Assembly (NCBI RefSeq): GCF_018402035.1
Contig: NZ_JAGYJN010000004.1
Span: forward strand, 248,001 to 312,000
DNA: 64,000 bases
DNA from: Roseicyclus sp.
GTDB taxonomy: Bacteria > Pseudomonadota > Alphaproteobacteria > Rhodobacterales > Rhodobacteraceae
Direction of reading: 5' to 3'
In this document: positions 20,386-33,338 of the stretch, one piece after another
Layout of the letters: every line of letters begins with the position of its first letter
Position numbering within the stretch: position 1 is the stretch's first letter
The notes under the pieces: model-generated
Database searches by the model: none
Told to the model about the DNA's origin: nothing
What the model saw: the letters and a program-made list of their open reading frames with translations, nothing else
Position numbers and translations under genes: made by a program

Positions 20386-20943
20386 TTAGCGGTCTTTTTC
20401 AGGGTCATCTTGGCCGGCCAGCTTGTCGCGCAGCGCGGCTAAACCGGCCAAGGGCTTGGCTGCCTCATCATCAAGGGGCGCGACACCCGGCGGCGCGAAA
20501 CGCGCCTGTGCAAGCGCGGCGCCGGGCGCACGGGGATATAACGGCAAGGCAAGCGCCAAGGCCTCGGCCATGAGCGTGGCCAAATCCAAGATCTCGGGCA
20601 GCGGCTCGAGCGTATCATCGTCGGGGATCTCGGCCTCATCGCCCTCGGGCTGGGGCATATTCGCCAAAAAGCGGCGCGTGACCGGGTCGTCGATGCGCGT
20701 TGTCACGGGCTCGGCTGTCACGACACAAGGCTGGACCACGGTCGCGCCCAATGTCGCCTGCAGCGCCCAGTCGCGCTTGCCCTCGGCCACCAAACTGCCA
20801 GCAAATCGCAGCTTGCGCAGCGCGAGCAATCCGAATTCAGCGGCAAGTGCTGCGCGCGCCGGTGCATCGGGGGCAAGATCAAAGCTAAACGCCGCAGAGC
20901 GGGGCAGGCGGGCGAGGACGATTTTTTCTGAGGTGTCGGCCAT
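20386..20943 (-). CDS. YceD/DUF177 family protein
   Basis: CVVTAEPVTTRIDDPVTRRFL...GDEAEIPDDDTLEPLPEILDLATLMAEALALALPLYPRAPGA; upstream of rpmF. Confidence 0.85.
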   Translation of the reverse strand: MADTSEKIVLARLPRSAAFSFDLAPDAPARAALAAEFGLLALRKLRFAGSLVAEGKRDWALQATLGATVVQPCVVTAEPVTTRIDDPVTRRFLANMPQPEGDEAEIPDDDTLEPLPEILDLATLMAEALALALPLYPRAPGAALAQARFAPPGVAPLDDEAAKPLAGLAALRDKLAGQDDPEKDR

Positions 20944-21068
20944 GGCGCGCCCTCCTCGTGGCGCAGTCGTCTTCTTGCCCTATGGGCATGGGTCGGTTAA
21001 GCCGATAGAAAGCTTTCGGTCGCGGCGCAAGGGTGGCGCGATCACGGCGCACAGGCAAGAGGGTGGTC

Positions 21069-21527
21069 ATGCGAGAGCACGCGCGCGCAATACGCAAAGG
21101 TCTGATCGGTCTGGCGCTTGCGCTGTCATTGGCCGCATGCGACGCGACATTCGACAATCATGGCTATGTGCCGCCCGCCGAAGCGCTGGAACAGGTGCAG
21201 ATCGGCGCGAGCCGTGATGCGGTGATCGCGGCCATCGGCACGCCGGGTGCCGCAGGCGTGATGCGCGACGAAGCGTGGCTATATACAGCCTACCGGATTC
21301 GCTCGCTGGGTGTTCGTGCGCCGCAAATCATGGAGCGGCAGTTGCTTGCGATCTCTTTCGACGCCAACGGTCGGGTCAGCAATGTCGAAGAATTTGGGCT
21401 GGAAGATGGGCGTGTCGTGCAATTGTCGCGCCGCGTGACGACAAGCTCGGTGCGCGAAGTAACCTTCTTTGGTCAATTGCTTGGCAATTTCGGCCGGATC
21501 AACATCGGTGAGGCGCTGGACAACTAA
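21069..21527 (+). CDS. bamE: Outer membrane protein assembly factor BamE (SmpA/OmlA lipoprotein)
   Basis: Lipobox LSLAACD; EALEQVQIGASRDAVIAAIGTPG. Confidence 0.85.
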   Translation: MREHARAIRKGLIGLALALSLAACDATFDNHGYVPPAEALEQVQIGASRDAVIAAIGTPGAAGVMRDEAWLYTAYRIRSLGVRAPQIMERQLLAISFDANGRVSNVEEFGLEDGRVVQLSRRVTTSSVREVTFFGQLLGNFGRINIGEALDN

Positions 21528-21635
21528 AGCTGCTTCTTGTCGTGAGATGGTCATGCACGCATCATAGCATGCGGCGCATATCCCGGTATGATCGGCCGGG
21601 ATAGACTGCGATCGACGGGGCAGGAGCGTGTCGTG

Positions 21636-22373
21636 ATGTTGGATCTGGCAAAAGGGCGCTACCGCGCGCGGATCGCGGTGAGTGGCGATGATCTTGAAGC
21701 GGCCCAGCGCTTGCGCACCTTGGCCTTTCGCGGCCCCGATGCCGAGCGTCTGGACCGCGATGATTTCGATGAGACCTGCACCCATGTTTTGATCGAGGAT
21801 ATCGGTTCAGGCGCGCTGGTGTGCTGTTTCCGCCTGTTGCGGCTGGGTTCGGGTGCCGAGATCGGGCGCAGCTATTCGGCACAATTCTATGAATTATCGG
21901 CGCTCGCCGCCTTCGACGGGCCGATGGTCGAGATGGGGCGCTTTTGCATCCATCCCGATTGGCATGATCCCGATATTCTGCGGCTGGCATGGGGCGCGAT
22001 GACAGCGCTGGTTGATCGCGACGGGGTCGAGATGCTGTTTGGCTGCTCATCCTTTCACGGCACCGAGGCGCGCGATTATTCGGACGCTTTCGCGCTGTTG
22101 CGCGACCGCCATATCGCGCCCAAGCGTTGGTTGCCGCGCGTCAAGGCACCGGCCGTTTTCCGATACGCTGCGCGCCTGCGGCGCAAGCCCGACCTCAAGC
22201 GCGCGCAGGCCAAGATGCCACCCTTGCTGCGCACCTATTTGATGATGGGGGGCTGGGTCAGCGATCACGCGGTCATCGACCGCGATCTTGATACACTCCA
22301 TGTCTTCACGGGGCTTGAGATCCGTGCCGTGCCGCCGGGCCGCGCGCGGCTCTTGCGCGCGGTGGCGGGGTAG
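21636..22373 (+). CDS. olsB: GNAT/OlsB-type ornithine N-acyltransferase-like protein
   Basis: LRTLAFRG...DDFDETCTHVLIED...VEMGRFCIHPDW...FGCSSFHGTEARDYSDAFALLRDRHIAP...PPLLRTYLMMGGWVSDHAVIDRDLDTLHVFTGLE. Confidence 0.8.
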   Translation: MLDLAKGRYRARIAVSGDDLEAAQRLRTLAFRGPDAERLDRDDFDETCTHVLIEDIGSGALVCCFRLLRLGSGAEIGRSYSAQFYELSALAAFDGPMVEMGRFCIHPDWHDPDILRLAWGAMTALVDRDGVEMLFGCSSFHGTEARDYSDAFALLRDRHIAPKRWLPRVKAPAVFRYAARLRRKPDLKRAQAKMPPLLRTYLMMGGWVSDHAVIDRDLDTLHVFTGLEIRAVPPGRARLLRAVAG

Positions 22374-22391
22374 GGCGGGGTCGGGCTGGCT

Positions 22392-23660
22392 TCAGCCCGC
22401 CAGCACCACCAGCGCATGGCGCTTTTTGCCCGCCGATAGCTTGATCGGTTGGGCCAGATCGGCCGCAGTGATCATCTGGCCCGCATCGGTCAGACCTTCG
22501 TCATTCATCCGCGCGCCACCCTCGGCGATCAGGCGCTTGGCCTCTTTGCCCGAGGCGGCAAGCCCCGCCCGCGTGATCAACTGTGCGACCGAGATGCCAT
22601 CGGCGACCTCTGCGGCGCTGAGGGTGAGCGTCGGCAAATCATCACCTGCACCGCCGCGCTCAAACACTTCGCGCGCCGTCGCCTCGGCTGTGGCGGCCGC
22701 CTCGGCCCCGTGCAGCAGCGTTGTTACCTCATTGGCAAGGATGATCTTGGCCGCGTTGATCTCGGACCCTGCAAGCGCGCCAAGGCGGTCGCATTCGGCC
22801 ACCGGCAATTCGGTATAGAGCTTCAAGAAACGCCCCACATCGGCATCGGTGGTGTTGCGCCAGAACTGCCAGAACTCATAGGGCGATAGCATGTCACCAT
22901 CGAGCCAGATGGCCCCGCCTTGGGATTTGCCCATCTTGCGCCCATCCGAGGTGGTCAAAAGCGGTGTGGTCAGCCCGAAAATTTGTGCATCCACCACCCG
23001 GCGGGTCAGGTCGATCCCGTTGACGATATTGCCCCATTGATCCGAGCCGCCCATTTGAAGCACGCAGCCCTCGCGGCGGTAAAGCTCAAGGAAATCGTAA
23101 GCCTGCAAGATCATGTAATTGAATTCGAGAAAGCTGAGGCTTTGCTCGCGGTCCAGCCGCGATTTCACGCTTTCAAACGACAGCATCCGGTTGACCGAGA
23201 AATGCCGCCCGATATCGCGCAGGAACTCAAGATAGTTCAGCCCATCAAGCCATTCGGCATTGTTCAGCATAGTGGCGTCGGTCTTACCCCCGCCATAGCC
23301 GAGATAGCGGCCAAACACGCGCTGCATGCCTGCGATATTGGCGTCGATCTGGTCAGGCGTCAAAAGCGGGCGCTCATCGGCGCGAAAGCTGGGATCGCCC
23401 ACCTTGGTCGTGCCGCCACCCATCAATGTGATCGGGCGGTTGCCGGTTTTTTGCCACCAGCGCAAAAGCATGATGTTGAGCAGATGGCCCACATGCAGCG
23501 ATTTGGCGGTCGCGTCATATCCGATATAGCAGGTGACAGGCCCTTTGATCAGCGCGTCATCAAGGCTTTGCAGATCGGTACAATCGGCCAAAAAGCCACG
23601 CGCGATGATCTCGCGCAGGAAATCCGATTTGGGCTGGTAGGTCATCGGGCTCCGGTCCAT
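22392..23660 (-). CDS. tyrS: Tyrosine--tRNA ligase
   Basis: [50 protein letters not shown]...[13 protein letters not shown]. Confidence 0.97.
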   Translation of the reverse strand: MDRSPMTYQPKSDFLREIIARGFLADCTDLQSLDDALIKGPVTCYIGYDATAKSLHVGHLLNIMLLRWWQKTGNRPITLMGGGTTKVGDPSFRADERPLLTPDQIDANIAGMQRVFGRYLGYGGGKTDATMLNNAEWLDGLNYLEFLRDIGRHFSVNRMLSFESVKSRLDREQSLSFLEFNYMILQAYDFLELYRREGCVLQMGGSDQWGNIVNGIDLTRRVVDAQIFGLTTPLLTTSDGRKMGKSQGGAIWLDGDMLSPYEFWQFWRNTTDADVGRFLKLYTELPVAECDRLGALAGSEINAAKIILANEVTTLLHGAEAAATAEATAREVFERGGAGDDLPTLTLSAAEVADGISVAQLITRAGLAASGKEAKRLIAEGGARMNDEGLTDAGQMITAADLAQPIKLSAGKKRHALVVLAG

Positions 23661-23731
23661 GCTTATGTTCTATGTGGGGCGAGGCTATAGCGGGCGTGAC
23701 GGTGAAGGGAAAGAGTGACCAGAGCCATGTG

Positions 23732-24808
23732 ATGCGCGTGGCGGGTGCAATGTCGGGCACCTCGATGGATGGTGTGGATCTGGCCGTGATCGATACCGAC
23801 GGTGTGGCGGTCATGGGGTTTGGCGAAAGCCGCTACCGCCCCTATCACCCCGAGGAACGCGCCACGATCCGCGCAAGCCTTGGCCGCTGGCCCGGCGAAG
23901 CGGGGGTGGCTGATGCCGCGCGCGTGGTCGAAGACGCCCATCTGGAGGTGCTGGCGGGCTTGGGCGATATCGCGGCCTTTGGCTTTCACGGCCAGACATT
24001 GGCCCATGACCCAGCGGGCGGGCGCACCCATCAAGCGGGCGATGGCGCGCGGATCGCGGCGGTGATCGGGGTGACGACAGTGTGGGATTTTCGGTCCAAC
24101 GATATGCAATTGGGCGGGCAGGGCGCGCCCTTGGCCCCGTTCTATCACTGGGCCTTGGCCCGCTTTATCGGGGCGATAGGGCCTGTGGCCTTTCTCAATC
24201 TGGGCGGTGTGGGCAATATCACTTGGGTCGATCCACAGATGGATGCGCCGGAGCTGCCCGGTGCATGCTTGGCCTTTGACACGGGCCCTGCCAATGCGCC
24301 CATCGATGATCTGATCTTTGCCCGGCGCGGCCAGCGATTTGACCAAGACGGGGTTTTGACCCTGCAGGGCCGGGTCGATGCCGAAACGGTGGCCGTGTTT
24401 CTCGATGATGCCTATTTCCGCCGGATGCCGCCCAAATCGCTTGATCGTGATGCCTTTCCCGATCTGGGCGCTTGGGTGGCGGGAATGGATGATGCCGATG
24501 CGGTCGCGACCTTGGCCGCCTGTGCGGCGGGCGCGGTGTCGCAGGCGATGATGCATCTGCCCAAGGCCCCCGCGCAGGTTTATGTCACTGGCGGCGGGCG
24601 GCATAATCCGGGGTTGATGGAGATGCTTGCAGCGGCACTCGACCGCCCCGTATCGCCGGTCGAGGCGGTGGGGCTTGATGGCGATATGCTCGAGGCGCAG
24701 GCTTTCGCTTATCTGGCGGCGCGTGTGCTTCTCGGTCTGCCGACCTCGGCGCCGGGAACCACCGGGGTGGCCGCCCCCGTTGGCGGTGGGCGGGTGAGCC
24801 GGGTGTGA
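23732..24808 (+). CDS. anmK: Anhydro-N-acetylmuramic acid kinase
   Basis: [21 protein letters not shown]...[13 protein letters not shown]...[12 protein letters not shown]. Confidence 0.95.
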   Translation: MRVAGAMSGTSMDGVDLAVIDTDGVAVMGFGESRYRPYHPEERATIRASLGRWPGEAGVADAARVVEDAHLEVLAGLGDIAAFGFHGQTLAHDPAGGRTHQAGDGARIAAVIGVTTVWDFRSNDMQLGGQGAPLAPFYHWALARFIGAIGPVAFLNLGGVGNITWVDPQMDAPELPGACLAFDTGPANAPIDDLIFARRGQRFDQDGVLTLQGRVDAETVAVFLDDAYFRRMPPKSLDRDAFPDLGAWVAGMDDADAVATLAACAAGAVSQAMMHLPKAPAQVYVTGGGRHNPGLMEMLAAALDRPVSPVEAVGLDGDMLEAQAFAYLAARVLLGLPTSAPGTTGVAAPVGGGRVSRV

Positions 24809-24872
24809 GAGCAAGCATGGGGGCTCTGCCCCCAAACCCCCGGAGTATTTTTGAAGCAAAGATGGACAGGGA

Positions 24873-25772
24873 TTAGGCGCGGCCTGTCCGCGCATTGCGG
24901 ATCAGCGTGACCGTGTAAAGGATGAGTGCAGCCCATATCAGCGGAAAGGCCACGGCGCGGGCGGGGCCGAAGGGTTCGTTAAAGATAAAAACCGCGATCA
25001 GAAAGATCATCGTCGGCGCGATATATTGCAACAGGCCGATGGTCGAAAGCCGTAAGCCCTTGGCGCCATTGGCGTAAAGCATCAGCGGAACCGCCGTGAC
25101 CGCCCCCGTGCCAATCAACAGCGCCGTATCTTGCCAACTCCCTGCGAAGAATTGGCCGCTTGGGCCAAGCCAAGCGAGATAGGCCAGCGCCAGCGGGCAA
25201 AGCAGCAAAACCTCGAGTAAGAAACCCTGATTGGGGCCGATGGGAAGCGTTTTGCGCAAAAAGCCATAGATGCCGAAGGTCGTCATCAAGACCAGCGCCA
25301 CCCAAGGCAGAACGCTCGCCGAGATCGTCAAGATCGCCACGGCAAGACCGGCCAGCCCCACGGCCACCCATTGCGCCCGGGCCAGCTTCTCGCGCAGCAA
25401 GATCGCGCCCAAAGCCACGGAGAACAGCGGGTTGATGTAATAGCCCAAGGCTGCATCAAGCGCGCGGTCATTGGCGATGGCCCAGACATAAACACCCCAA
25501 TTGACCGAGATGAGCGCAGCGGTCACCGCCGCCATGCCTACCATGCGCGGGGTCTTGAGTGCGCGCATCACATCGCCCGTGCGCCCCAGCGCGATCAAGA
25601 TCAGCCCAGCAATGGGCACCGACCACAAGATGCGGTGGGCGATAATCTCGACCGGGGGGATATGGGTGATCGCCTTCATATAAAGCGGTAAAAACCCCCA
25701 CATCAGATAGGCCGAGACCGCGTAGGCAAAGCCTGCGCCTGTGTCGCCGGTCTGGGGAGCTTGTGCGGTCAT
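24873..25772 (-). CDS. rarD: EamA family transporter RarD
   Basis: GFAYAVSAYLMWGFLPLYMKAITHIPPVEIIAHRILWSVP...SVNWGVYVWAI...LGYYINPLFSVALG. Confidence 0.92.
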   Translation of the reverse strand: MTAQAPQTGDTGAGFAYAVSAYLMWGFLPLYMKAITHIPPVEIIAHRILWSVPIAGLILIALGRTGDVMRALKTPRMVGMAAVTAALISVNWGVYVWAIANDRALDAALGYYINPLFSVALGAILLREKLARAQWVAVGLAGLAVAILTISASVLPWVALVLMTTFGIYGFLRKTLPIGPNQGFLLEVLLLCPLALAYLAWLGPSGQFFAGSWQDTALLIGTGAVTAVPLMLYANGAKGLRLSTIGLLQYIAPTMIFLIAVFIFNEPFGPARAVAFPLIWAALILYTVTLIRNARTGRA

Positions 25773-25822
25773 ACCCGTGACCTAGCCCATCGCGCGGGCG
25801 GCGGCGAGGGCGATCTGCACGC

Positions 25823-26238
25823 CTATCCGCGCGCGATGTCAAAGCCTGGTGGCGCAAGCGTGAAGCCCGCGAAATCGAACCCCGGCGAGACGGTGCAAGA
25901 GACGAGCGTGTAATCGCCCGTCGTGCGCGCGGCCTGCCAATGGTTCTCGGGCACGATGATCTGTGGTGCGCCCGCGCCCAGATCGGGGGTCAGTAAATGA
26001 TCGGTGGCCGGACCGTGATCCGTAGCCGAGAGCGACAGGATCAGCGGCGCGCCCGCGTGGTAGAGCCAGATCTCGGTCGCGTCGACCTTGTGCCAATGGC
26101 TGGCCTGCCCTGCTTTGAGCAGAAAATAGATGCAGGTGCCCACAGGGCGGCCTTGGTTCTCGGCCACCCATGTCTGGCGGTAAAAGCCGCCCTCGGGATG
26201 GGGGGCGAGGTTCAGATGGGCGATGATATCGTCAGCGG

Positions 26239-26242
<4 letters not shown>
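25823..26242 (-). CDS. Cupin domain (DUF985-type) protein
   Basis: LNLAPHPEGGFYRQTW...YFLLKAGQASHWHKVDATEIWLYHAGAPL...CTVSPGFDFAGFTL. Confidence 0.9.
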
Positions 26243-28283
<2,041 letters not shown>

Positions 28284-29153
28284 TCAAGCGGTTAGCCGCG
28301 CCTGCCGCTCGCGCCATAGGCTGTAAAGCCCCGTGGCGATGACGATGGCCACACCAAACAGCGTGAGGGTGTCGATGCTTTCGTCAAAGACGACCACGGC
28401 GATGAAAAAGGCAAAGACCAGCCGCGTGTAGCGAAACGGCGTGACCGCCGCGATCTCACCCACGCGCATGGCGGCGGTGATCGCGAAATAGGCGACCATG
28501 CCCAAAAGGATGGACGCCGGGATGGAGAGCCCGATCATCACGCTGGGCCAGACCCAACCGCCCGAGACGATCAAGACGGCGCCACCTGCAATCGCGAGTG
28601 CGGCAAAGCTGTAGCTGGCCAAAAGCGGGGTCGGCACGGATTTGGGCACAGGCCGCGTCGCCAGATCGCGCAACGACAGGCCGATGGCGGCGGCCACCGC
28701 GTAAAGAATATCGGGATCAAAGCTTTCGGCACCGGGGCGCAAAATCAAAAGCACCCCCGCCAAGCCGATGGCAATGGCCAGCCAGCGCCGCCAGCCGACC
28801 TTTTCGCCCAAGAAAATCGCTGCGCCCAGCGTCACCAACAGCGGATTGGCTTGGATCACCGCCGAAAGTGTGGACAACGGAATACGCGAAAGCGCGATGA
28901 CGAAACAGACGGTCGCAAAAACCTCGGCCAGATTGCGCAGCATGACGGGGCGCATGAGCAAGACGGGGCTGAGCCATTGATGCCCCTGCATCCGCGCCCA
29001 AAGCCCGAACAAGACCGCACCACCCGTGCCAAACAAAAACAAGATTTGCCAAACGGGCATTTCACGCGCGGCAAAGACCATGAACATATCGGTCAGTGCA
29101 AAGGCGAGCATGGCCAGCGTCATCCACGCCATGCCTTTGAGATTATCCATCAT
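28284..29153 (-). CDS. DMT/EamA family transporter
   Basis: 10-TM pattern with duplicated EamA domains (VIQANPLLVTLGAAIFLGEKVGWRRWLAIAIGLAGVLLILRPG). Confidence 0.88.
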   Translation of the reverse strand: MMDNLKGMAWMTLAMLAFALTDMFMVFAAREMPVWQILFLFGTGGAVLFGLWARMQGHQWLSPVLLMRPVMLRNLAEVFATVCFVIALSRIPLSTLSAVIQANPLLVTLGAAIFLGEKVGWRRWLAIAIGLAGVLLILRPGAESFDPDILYAVAAAIGLSLRDLATRPVPKSVPTPLLASYSFAALAIAGGAVLIVSGGWVWPSVMIGLSIPASILLGMVAYFAITAAMRVGEIAAVTPFRYTRLVFAFFIAVVVFDESIDTLTLFGVAIVIATGLYSLWRERQARLTA

Positions 29154-29274
29154 CGCTGCCTTTTTCGACCCTCGCCTATGGCTTAGCCTGCGGGCCGGGG
29201 CGATGAAAGCACCAAGATGGCAGCTTCACCTTTCCCCGAATACGCAGGCGCGGTGTCAGCCACGCGCAGCCGTC

Positions 29275-29688
29275 TTAGCCCTTGCGGATCGGCACGCCGT
29301 AAAGCTCGAGCTTATGGCCCTTGAGCCGATAGCCCAGCTTGGCGGCGATCTTTTCTTGCAGCGCCTCGATCTCGGGGTCGACGAATTCGATCACTTCACC
29401 GGAATGCATATCGATCAGATGGTCGTGGTGATCGCGCTCGGCATCCTCGTAGCGCGCGCGGCCATCGCCAAACTCTAACCGCTCCAGAATACCCGATTCC
29501 TCGAATAGTTTGACAGTGCGATAGACCGTGGCAATCGAGATGCGCGGATCGCGGGCGCTGGCGCGAATATAGAGCTCTTCCACATCGGGGTGGTCGGTGG
29601 CGGCCTCCAACACCTGTGCGATCACGCGGCGCTGTTCGGTCATGCGCAGGCCCTTGGCCTCACAGCGCGCCTCGATCGTGTCGTTCAT
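29275..29688 (-). CDS. Fur family transcriptional regulator (Fur/Mur-like)
   Basis: GLRMTEQRRVIAQVLEAATDHPDVEELYIRASARDPRISIATVYRTVKLFEESGILERLEFGDGRARYE...HHDHLIDMHSGEVIEF. Confidence 0.9.
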   Translation of the reverse strand: MNDTIEARCEAKGLRMTEQRRVIAQVLEAATDHPDVEELYIRASARDPRISIATVYRTVKLFEESGILERLEFGDGRARYEDAERDHHDHLIDMHSGEVIEFVDPEIEALQEKIAAKLGYRLKGHKLELYGVPIRKG

Positions 29689-29790
29689 GCACAGCCCTCG
29701 GGGATTGCGGATCTCGGTGGATGGTTTACGGGATTTGTACGCGCGAGAAAAGACGCGACCGCCATGGCGGCGCGCGCAAGGGGACACGCC

Positions 29791-30681
29791 ATGCCGGCCA
29801 AGGACAGGATCGATGCCTTTGGGGCCGTGGCGCTGACGGGGTTCGCGGCATTGCTGGCGTTCAACCAAGTCGTGATCGCGGTGGTCAATGAGGGGCTTCA
29901 GCCGGTGTTTTTCGCGGCCTTGCGCTCGGCGGGTGGGCTGATTTGCCTCTTGGCATGGATGCGGGTCCGCGCCATCCCGCTCAGCCTGCCGCAAGGCACG
30001 GTTTTGCCGGGGCTGGCCATGGGGGCCTGTTTCGCGGTCGAGTTCATCTGTCTTTTCGTCGCGCTCGATCTGACCACGGTCACACGCTCGGCCATCATCT
30101 TTTATTCCATGCCACTTTGGCTGGCGCTGATCGGCCATGTCGTGATCCCGGGCGAGCGGATCACCGGGCAAAAAGGGGCAGGATTGCTGCTGGCTTTCGC
30201 GGGCGTTGTCTTGGCGCTGGTGCTGCGCGGCGGGTCAGAGGGGGCGGGATCGCTTATTGGCGATCTTTGCGCGCTTGTGGCGGCCATCGCATGGGCGGGG
30301 ATCGCGGTATTGGCCAAGGCCTCGCGCCTGCGCGATGTGCGCCCCGAGATGCAGCTGGTTTGGCAATTGGCGGTCTCGGTGCCGCTCTTGGCGGTGGCGG
30401 CTTTCGCTTTTGGGCCGTTTTTGCGCGACCCAAGTTGGATCCATTGGGCGGGGTTAGGGTTTCAGATCGTGGTGATCGTCTCGGCGGGGTTCTTGGCTTG
30501 GCTGTGGCTTTTGTCGATCTACCCCTCGGCGTCCGTTGCGGCGTTCAGCTTTTTGTCGCCTGTCTTCGGCGTGGGCTTGGGCTGGTTATTGCTGGGCGAA
30601 AGCGTCGGGGGCGGGATCTTGTTGGCCTTGGCGCTGGTGGTGGCGGGGCTGATCATGATCAACCGACCCGCGCGCGGCTGA
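29791..30681 (+). CDS. DMT/EamA family transporter
   Basis: TM-rich; EFICLFVALDLTTVTRSAIIFYSMPLWLALIGHVVIPGERITGQKGAGLLLAFAGVVLAL. Confidence 0.88.
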   Translation: MPAKDRIDAFGAVALTGFAALLAFNQVVIAVVNEGLQPVFFAALRSAGGLICLLAWMRVRAIPLSLPQGTVLPGLAMGACFAVEFICLFVALDLTTVTRSAIIFYSMPLWLALIGHVVIPGERITGQKGAGLLLAFAGVVLALVLRGGSEGAGSLIGDLCALVAAIAWAGIAVLAKASRLRDVRPEMQLVWQLAVSVPLLAVAAFAFGPFLRDPSWIHWAGLGFQIVVIVSAGFLAWLWLLSIYPSASVAAFSFLSPVFGVGLGWLLLGESVGGGILLALALVVAGLIMINRPARG

Positions 30682-30692
30682 TGGGGCGGGGT

Positions 30693-30716
30693 GCGATTAT
30701 TCGTACGAATAATCGC
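30693..30716. repeat. Perfect 24-bp palindrome GCGATTATTCGTACGAATAATCGC (copy 1)
   Basis: Identical to 40521-40544; between convergent genes. Confidence 0.95.
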
Positions 30717-30757
30717 GCACGCAGGCCCGATTTGCGCCTTTTTCGAACGATGAGGGC

Positions 30758-32200
30758 TCAGGTGCCACAGAAGGTGGCCGTGACGCGTTCGCCTTCGCTG
30801 GGCGGCTGTGCATATGCGGCCAAGGCTGGATCTTCGTCGTAGGGCATCGCCAATGCCGCCATGAGCCGTTCAAAAGCTGCAAAATCATCCGAAATCGCGG
30901 CTGCAATCGCTTCTTCGACGCGGTGATTGCGCGGGATGCGCGCGGGGTTGGCGCCCTGCATCGCCGCGATCCGGTCAACCGCGGCCCGCGGCTCTGTGGC
31001 AAGCCGTTCGTGCCAGCGCGCAAGCCACGGATCAAGGGCTGTAGGGTCGATGAGCTGATCGCGCGCGCTGCGCGGATCGGGGCCAGAGAGCGCGCGAAAC
31101 GTATTGGTGAAATCGGCACTATTCGCGGCCATGATCGCCAAAAGATCGCGCGCGAGCACGCCATCCCCCTCGGCCTGTGTGGCAAGGCCGAGCTTTGCGC
31201 GCAACACGCCGTCCCATGCTGCATCGAAGCGGTCCGAAAAGCCGTTGATCGCAGCGGTGAAGCTGTCGATCCCCGCCTCGCGGTCGGGGATCAGCGGCAA
31301 AAGTGCCGTGGCCAACTGCGCAAGGTTCCAGACTGCGATCTGGGGTTGGTTGGCATAGGCGTAGCGGCCGAACTGGTCGATCGAGGAAAACACCGTGTCG
31401 GGGTGGTATTCATCCATGAAGGCGCAGGGGCCGTAATCGATCGTCTCGCCCGACAACGTCATATTGTCGGTGTTCATCACGCCATGGATAAAGCCCAAGC
31501 CCATCCATTGCGCGATCAGCCGCGCCTGCGCGGCGATGACGGCATCGAGCAGGCCAAGGGGGCCGTCGGCGGCGGGATAGTGGCGCGCGATGGTGTAATC
31601 GCAGAGCGCCGCGAGCGCCTCGGTATCGCGGCGGGCGGCGAAATACTGGAAGGTGCCGATCCGGATGTGGGAGGCGGCCACGCGGGTGAAAACCGCGCCG
31701 GGCAAGGCGCGCTCGCGCAGCACGATCTCGCCCGTCGTGACGGCGGCCAGCGCGCGGGTCGTGGGCACGCCCAAAGCCGCCATCGCCTCGGAGATGATAT
31801 ACTCGCGCAAGACCGGCCCCAATGCTGCGCGCCCATCGCCCATGCGGCTATAAGGCGTGCGCCCCGATCCTTTGAGCTGAATATCAAAGCGCGCACCATC
31901 GGGGGCCAGAACCTCGCCCAAAAGGATGGCACGCCCATCGCCCAGTTGCGGCGACCAGCCGCCGAACTGGTGGCCGGCATAGACTTGGGCCAAGGGATCG
32001 GCCCCGTGGGGCAGGGCGTTGCCCGAAAAAATCTGGGCGATCTCGGCTGCATCATCGGGCAGGGTGATGCCCAAACGGGCCGCAAGCGCATGATTGACCG
32101 CAATCAGCCGCGGGGCTGCAACCGTGGCAGGGGCTTGCCGCGTGAAGAAACGCTCGGGCAGGCGTGCGTAGCTGCAGTCGAAGGGGAATTGTGCGGTCAT
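30758..32200 (-). CDS. selO: Protein adenylyltransferase SelO (YdiU)
   Basis: [23 protein letters not shown]...[35 protein letters not shown]...[27 protein letters not shown]. Confidence 0.95.
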   Translation of the reverse strand: MTAQFPFDCSYARLPERFFTRQAPATVAAPRLIAVNHALAARLGITLPDDAAEIAQIFSGNALPHGADPLAQVYAGHQFGGWSPQLGDGRAILLGEVLAPDGARFDIQLKGSGRTPYSRMGDGRAALGPVLREYIISEAMAALGVPTTRALAAVTTGEIVLRERALPGAVFTRVAASHIRIGTFQYFAARRDTEALAALCDYTIARHYPAADGPLGLLDAVIAAQARLIAQWMGLGFIHGVMNTDNMTLSGETIDYGPCAFMDEYHPDTVFSSIDQFGRYAYANQPQIAVWNLAQLATALLPLIPDREAGIDSFTAAINGFSDRFDAAWDGVLRAKLGLATQAEGDGVLARDLLAIMAANSADFTNTFRALSGPDPRSARDQLIDPTALDPWLARWHERLATEPRAAVDRIAAMQGANPARIPRNHRVEEAIAAAISDDFAAFERLMAALAMPYDEDPALAAYAQPPSEGERVTATFCGT

Positions 32201-32252
32201 GGGCTATCCTTTGGCCAAGCACGATAGGCGCGATCAGCCTTGAGGGAAAGGG

Positions 32253-33191
32253 TCAGAGCCGCGCGAGGCGTTGGGTGAGCAGCGCATAAAAACCCGCCGC
32301 ATCGACATCACCCATGAAGATCGCATTCTTGGGCCGCTTGGTCACACCCCACCAATCGGCGACCGTCATGCCGCGCGTGAGCGCTGAGGTGGTCTCGATC
32401 TCGACATTGATATGTCGGCCGGTGAAAAGCGCAGGCGCCAAGAGATAGGCGATGACGCAGGGGTCATGCAGCGGCGCGCCCTCGGCCCCATATTTCGCCA
32501 TGTCGAAGCGCTCGAAGAAATCGGTCCATGAGGCCACGGCATGGGCCACGGGGCTGCCTATGGCGCGGATCGCGTCGATCCTTGGCCGGGTAGTCAGCAC
32601 CTTATGGGTGACATCAAGTGGCATAACCACGAGCGGCACGCCGGATTGAAACACGATTTCAGCAGCTTCCGGGTCGACATAGATGTTGAATTCGGCAGCA
32701 GGCGTGATGTTGCCCACTTCGAAATAGGCGCCGCCCATCAAGACGATCTTGTTCACGCGGGCCATGATGTCGGGGGCGTGGGTGAAGGCTGTGGCGATAT
32801 TGGTCAGCGGGCCGAGTGGGCAGAGCGTAACACTGCCCGGTGCTTCCGCGCGCAGCGTGTCGATGATGAAATCGACCGCGTGCCTGTCTTGCAGCGGCAT
32901 GGTGGGATCGGGCAGCGCGATGCCATCAAGCCCGGTCTTGCCATGCACATGCTCGGCGGTGACAAGCGGCTGCACCAACGGCCTGTCACAGCCTGCAAAG
33001 ACCGCGATATCGGGCCGCCCCGCCAATTCGCAGATGATGCGCGCATTCTTCTCCGTCAGCGCAAGCGGCACATTGCCCGCGACCGTGGTGATGCCCAGCA
33101 CCGCGATTTCATCTGGGCTGGCCAAGGCCAAAAGGATCGCCACGGCGTCGTCTTGGCCGGGGTCCGTGTCGATGATGATCTTGGCTGTCAT
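32253..33191 (-). CDS. Inosine-uridine preferring nucleoside hydrolase
   Basis: IIIDTDPGQDDAVAILLALASP...LCPLGPLTNIATAF...IVLMGGAYFEVGNITPAAEFNIYVDPEAAEIV. Confidence 0.93.
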   Translation of the reverse strand: MTAKIIIDTDPGQDDAVAILLALASPDEIAVLGITTVAGNVPLALTEKNARIICELAGRPDIAVFAGCDRPLVQPLVTAEHVHGKTGLDGIALPDPTMPLQDRHAVDFIIDTLRAEAPGSVTLCPLGPLTNIATAFTHAPDIMARVNKIVLMGGAYFEVGNITPAAEFNIYVDPEAAEIVFQSGVPLVVMPLDVTHKVLTTRPRIDAIRAIGSPVAHAVASWTDFFERFDMAKYGAEGAPLHDPCVIAYLLAPALFTGRHINVEIETTSALTRGMTVADWWGVTKRPKNAIFMGDVDAAGFYALLTQRLARL

Positions 33192-33247
33192 TTTGCCTTG
33201 CTCCGCAGGTTGCGGCAGGTTTCACCGAAGGGGCAGAAACTTCAATG

Positions 33248-33280
33248 CCTCCGGCGGGGATATTTATGAAACGAAGAAGG
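33248..33280 (+). repeat. Dispersed intergenic motif (copy 3: cctccggcggggatatttatgaaacgaagaaggg)
   Basis: Near-identical to 5205-5234, 49745-49776 (inverted) and 58874-58906. Confidence 0.8.
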
Positions 33281-33290
33281 GCTTAGAAGC

Positions 33291-33320
33291 ACAAAGGCCG
33301 CCCGGTGGGGCGGCCTTTGG
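33291..33320. terminator. Hairpin terminator downstream of gltA
   Basis: AAAGGCCGCC-CGGTGG-GGCGGCCTTT. Confidence 0.75.
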
Positions 33321-33338
33321 TTGGTTTTTGCGCCGGGT

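Noticed and set aside
28284-30681. Two EamA transporters flanking a Fur-family gene considered as a recent duplication or metal-transport system
   Set aside because: The two transporters look only distantly alike and have opposite orientation; EamA genes are abundant in this group, so adjacency is weak evidence.
33291-33320. Hairpin considered as a regulatory RNA element
   Set aside because: Best explained as a simple terminator at the gltA 3' end.
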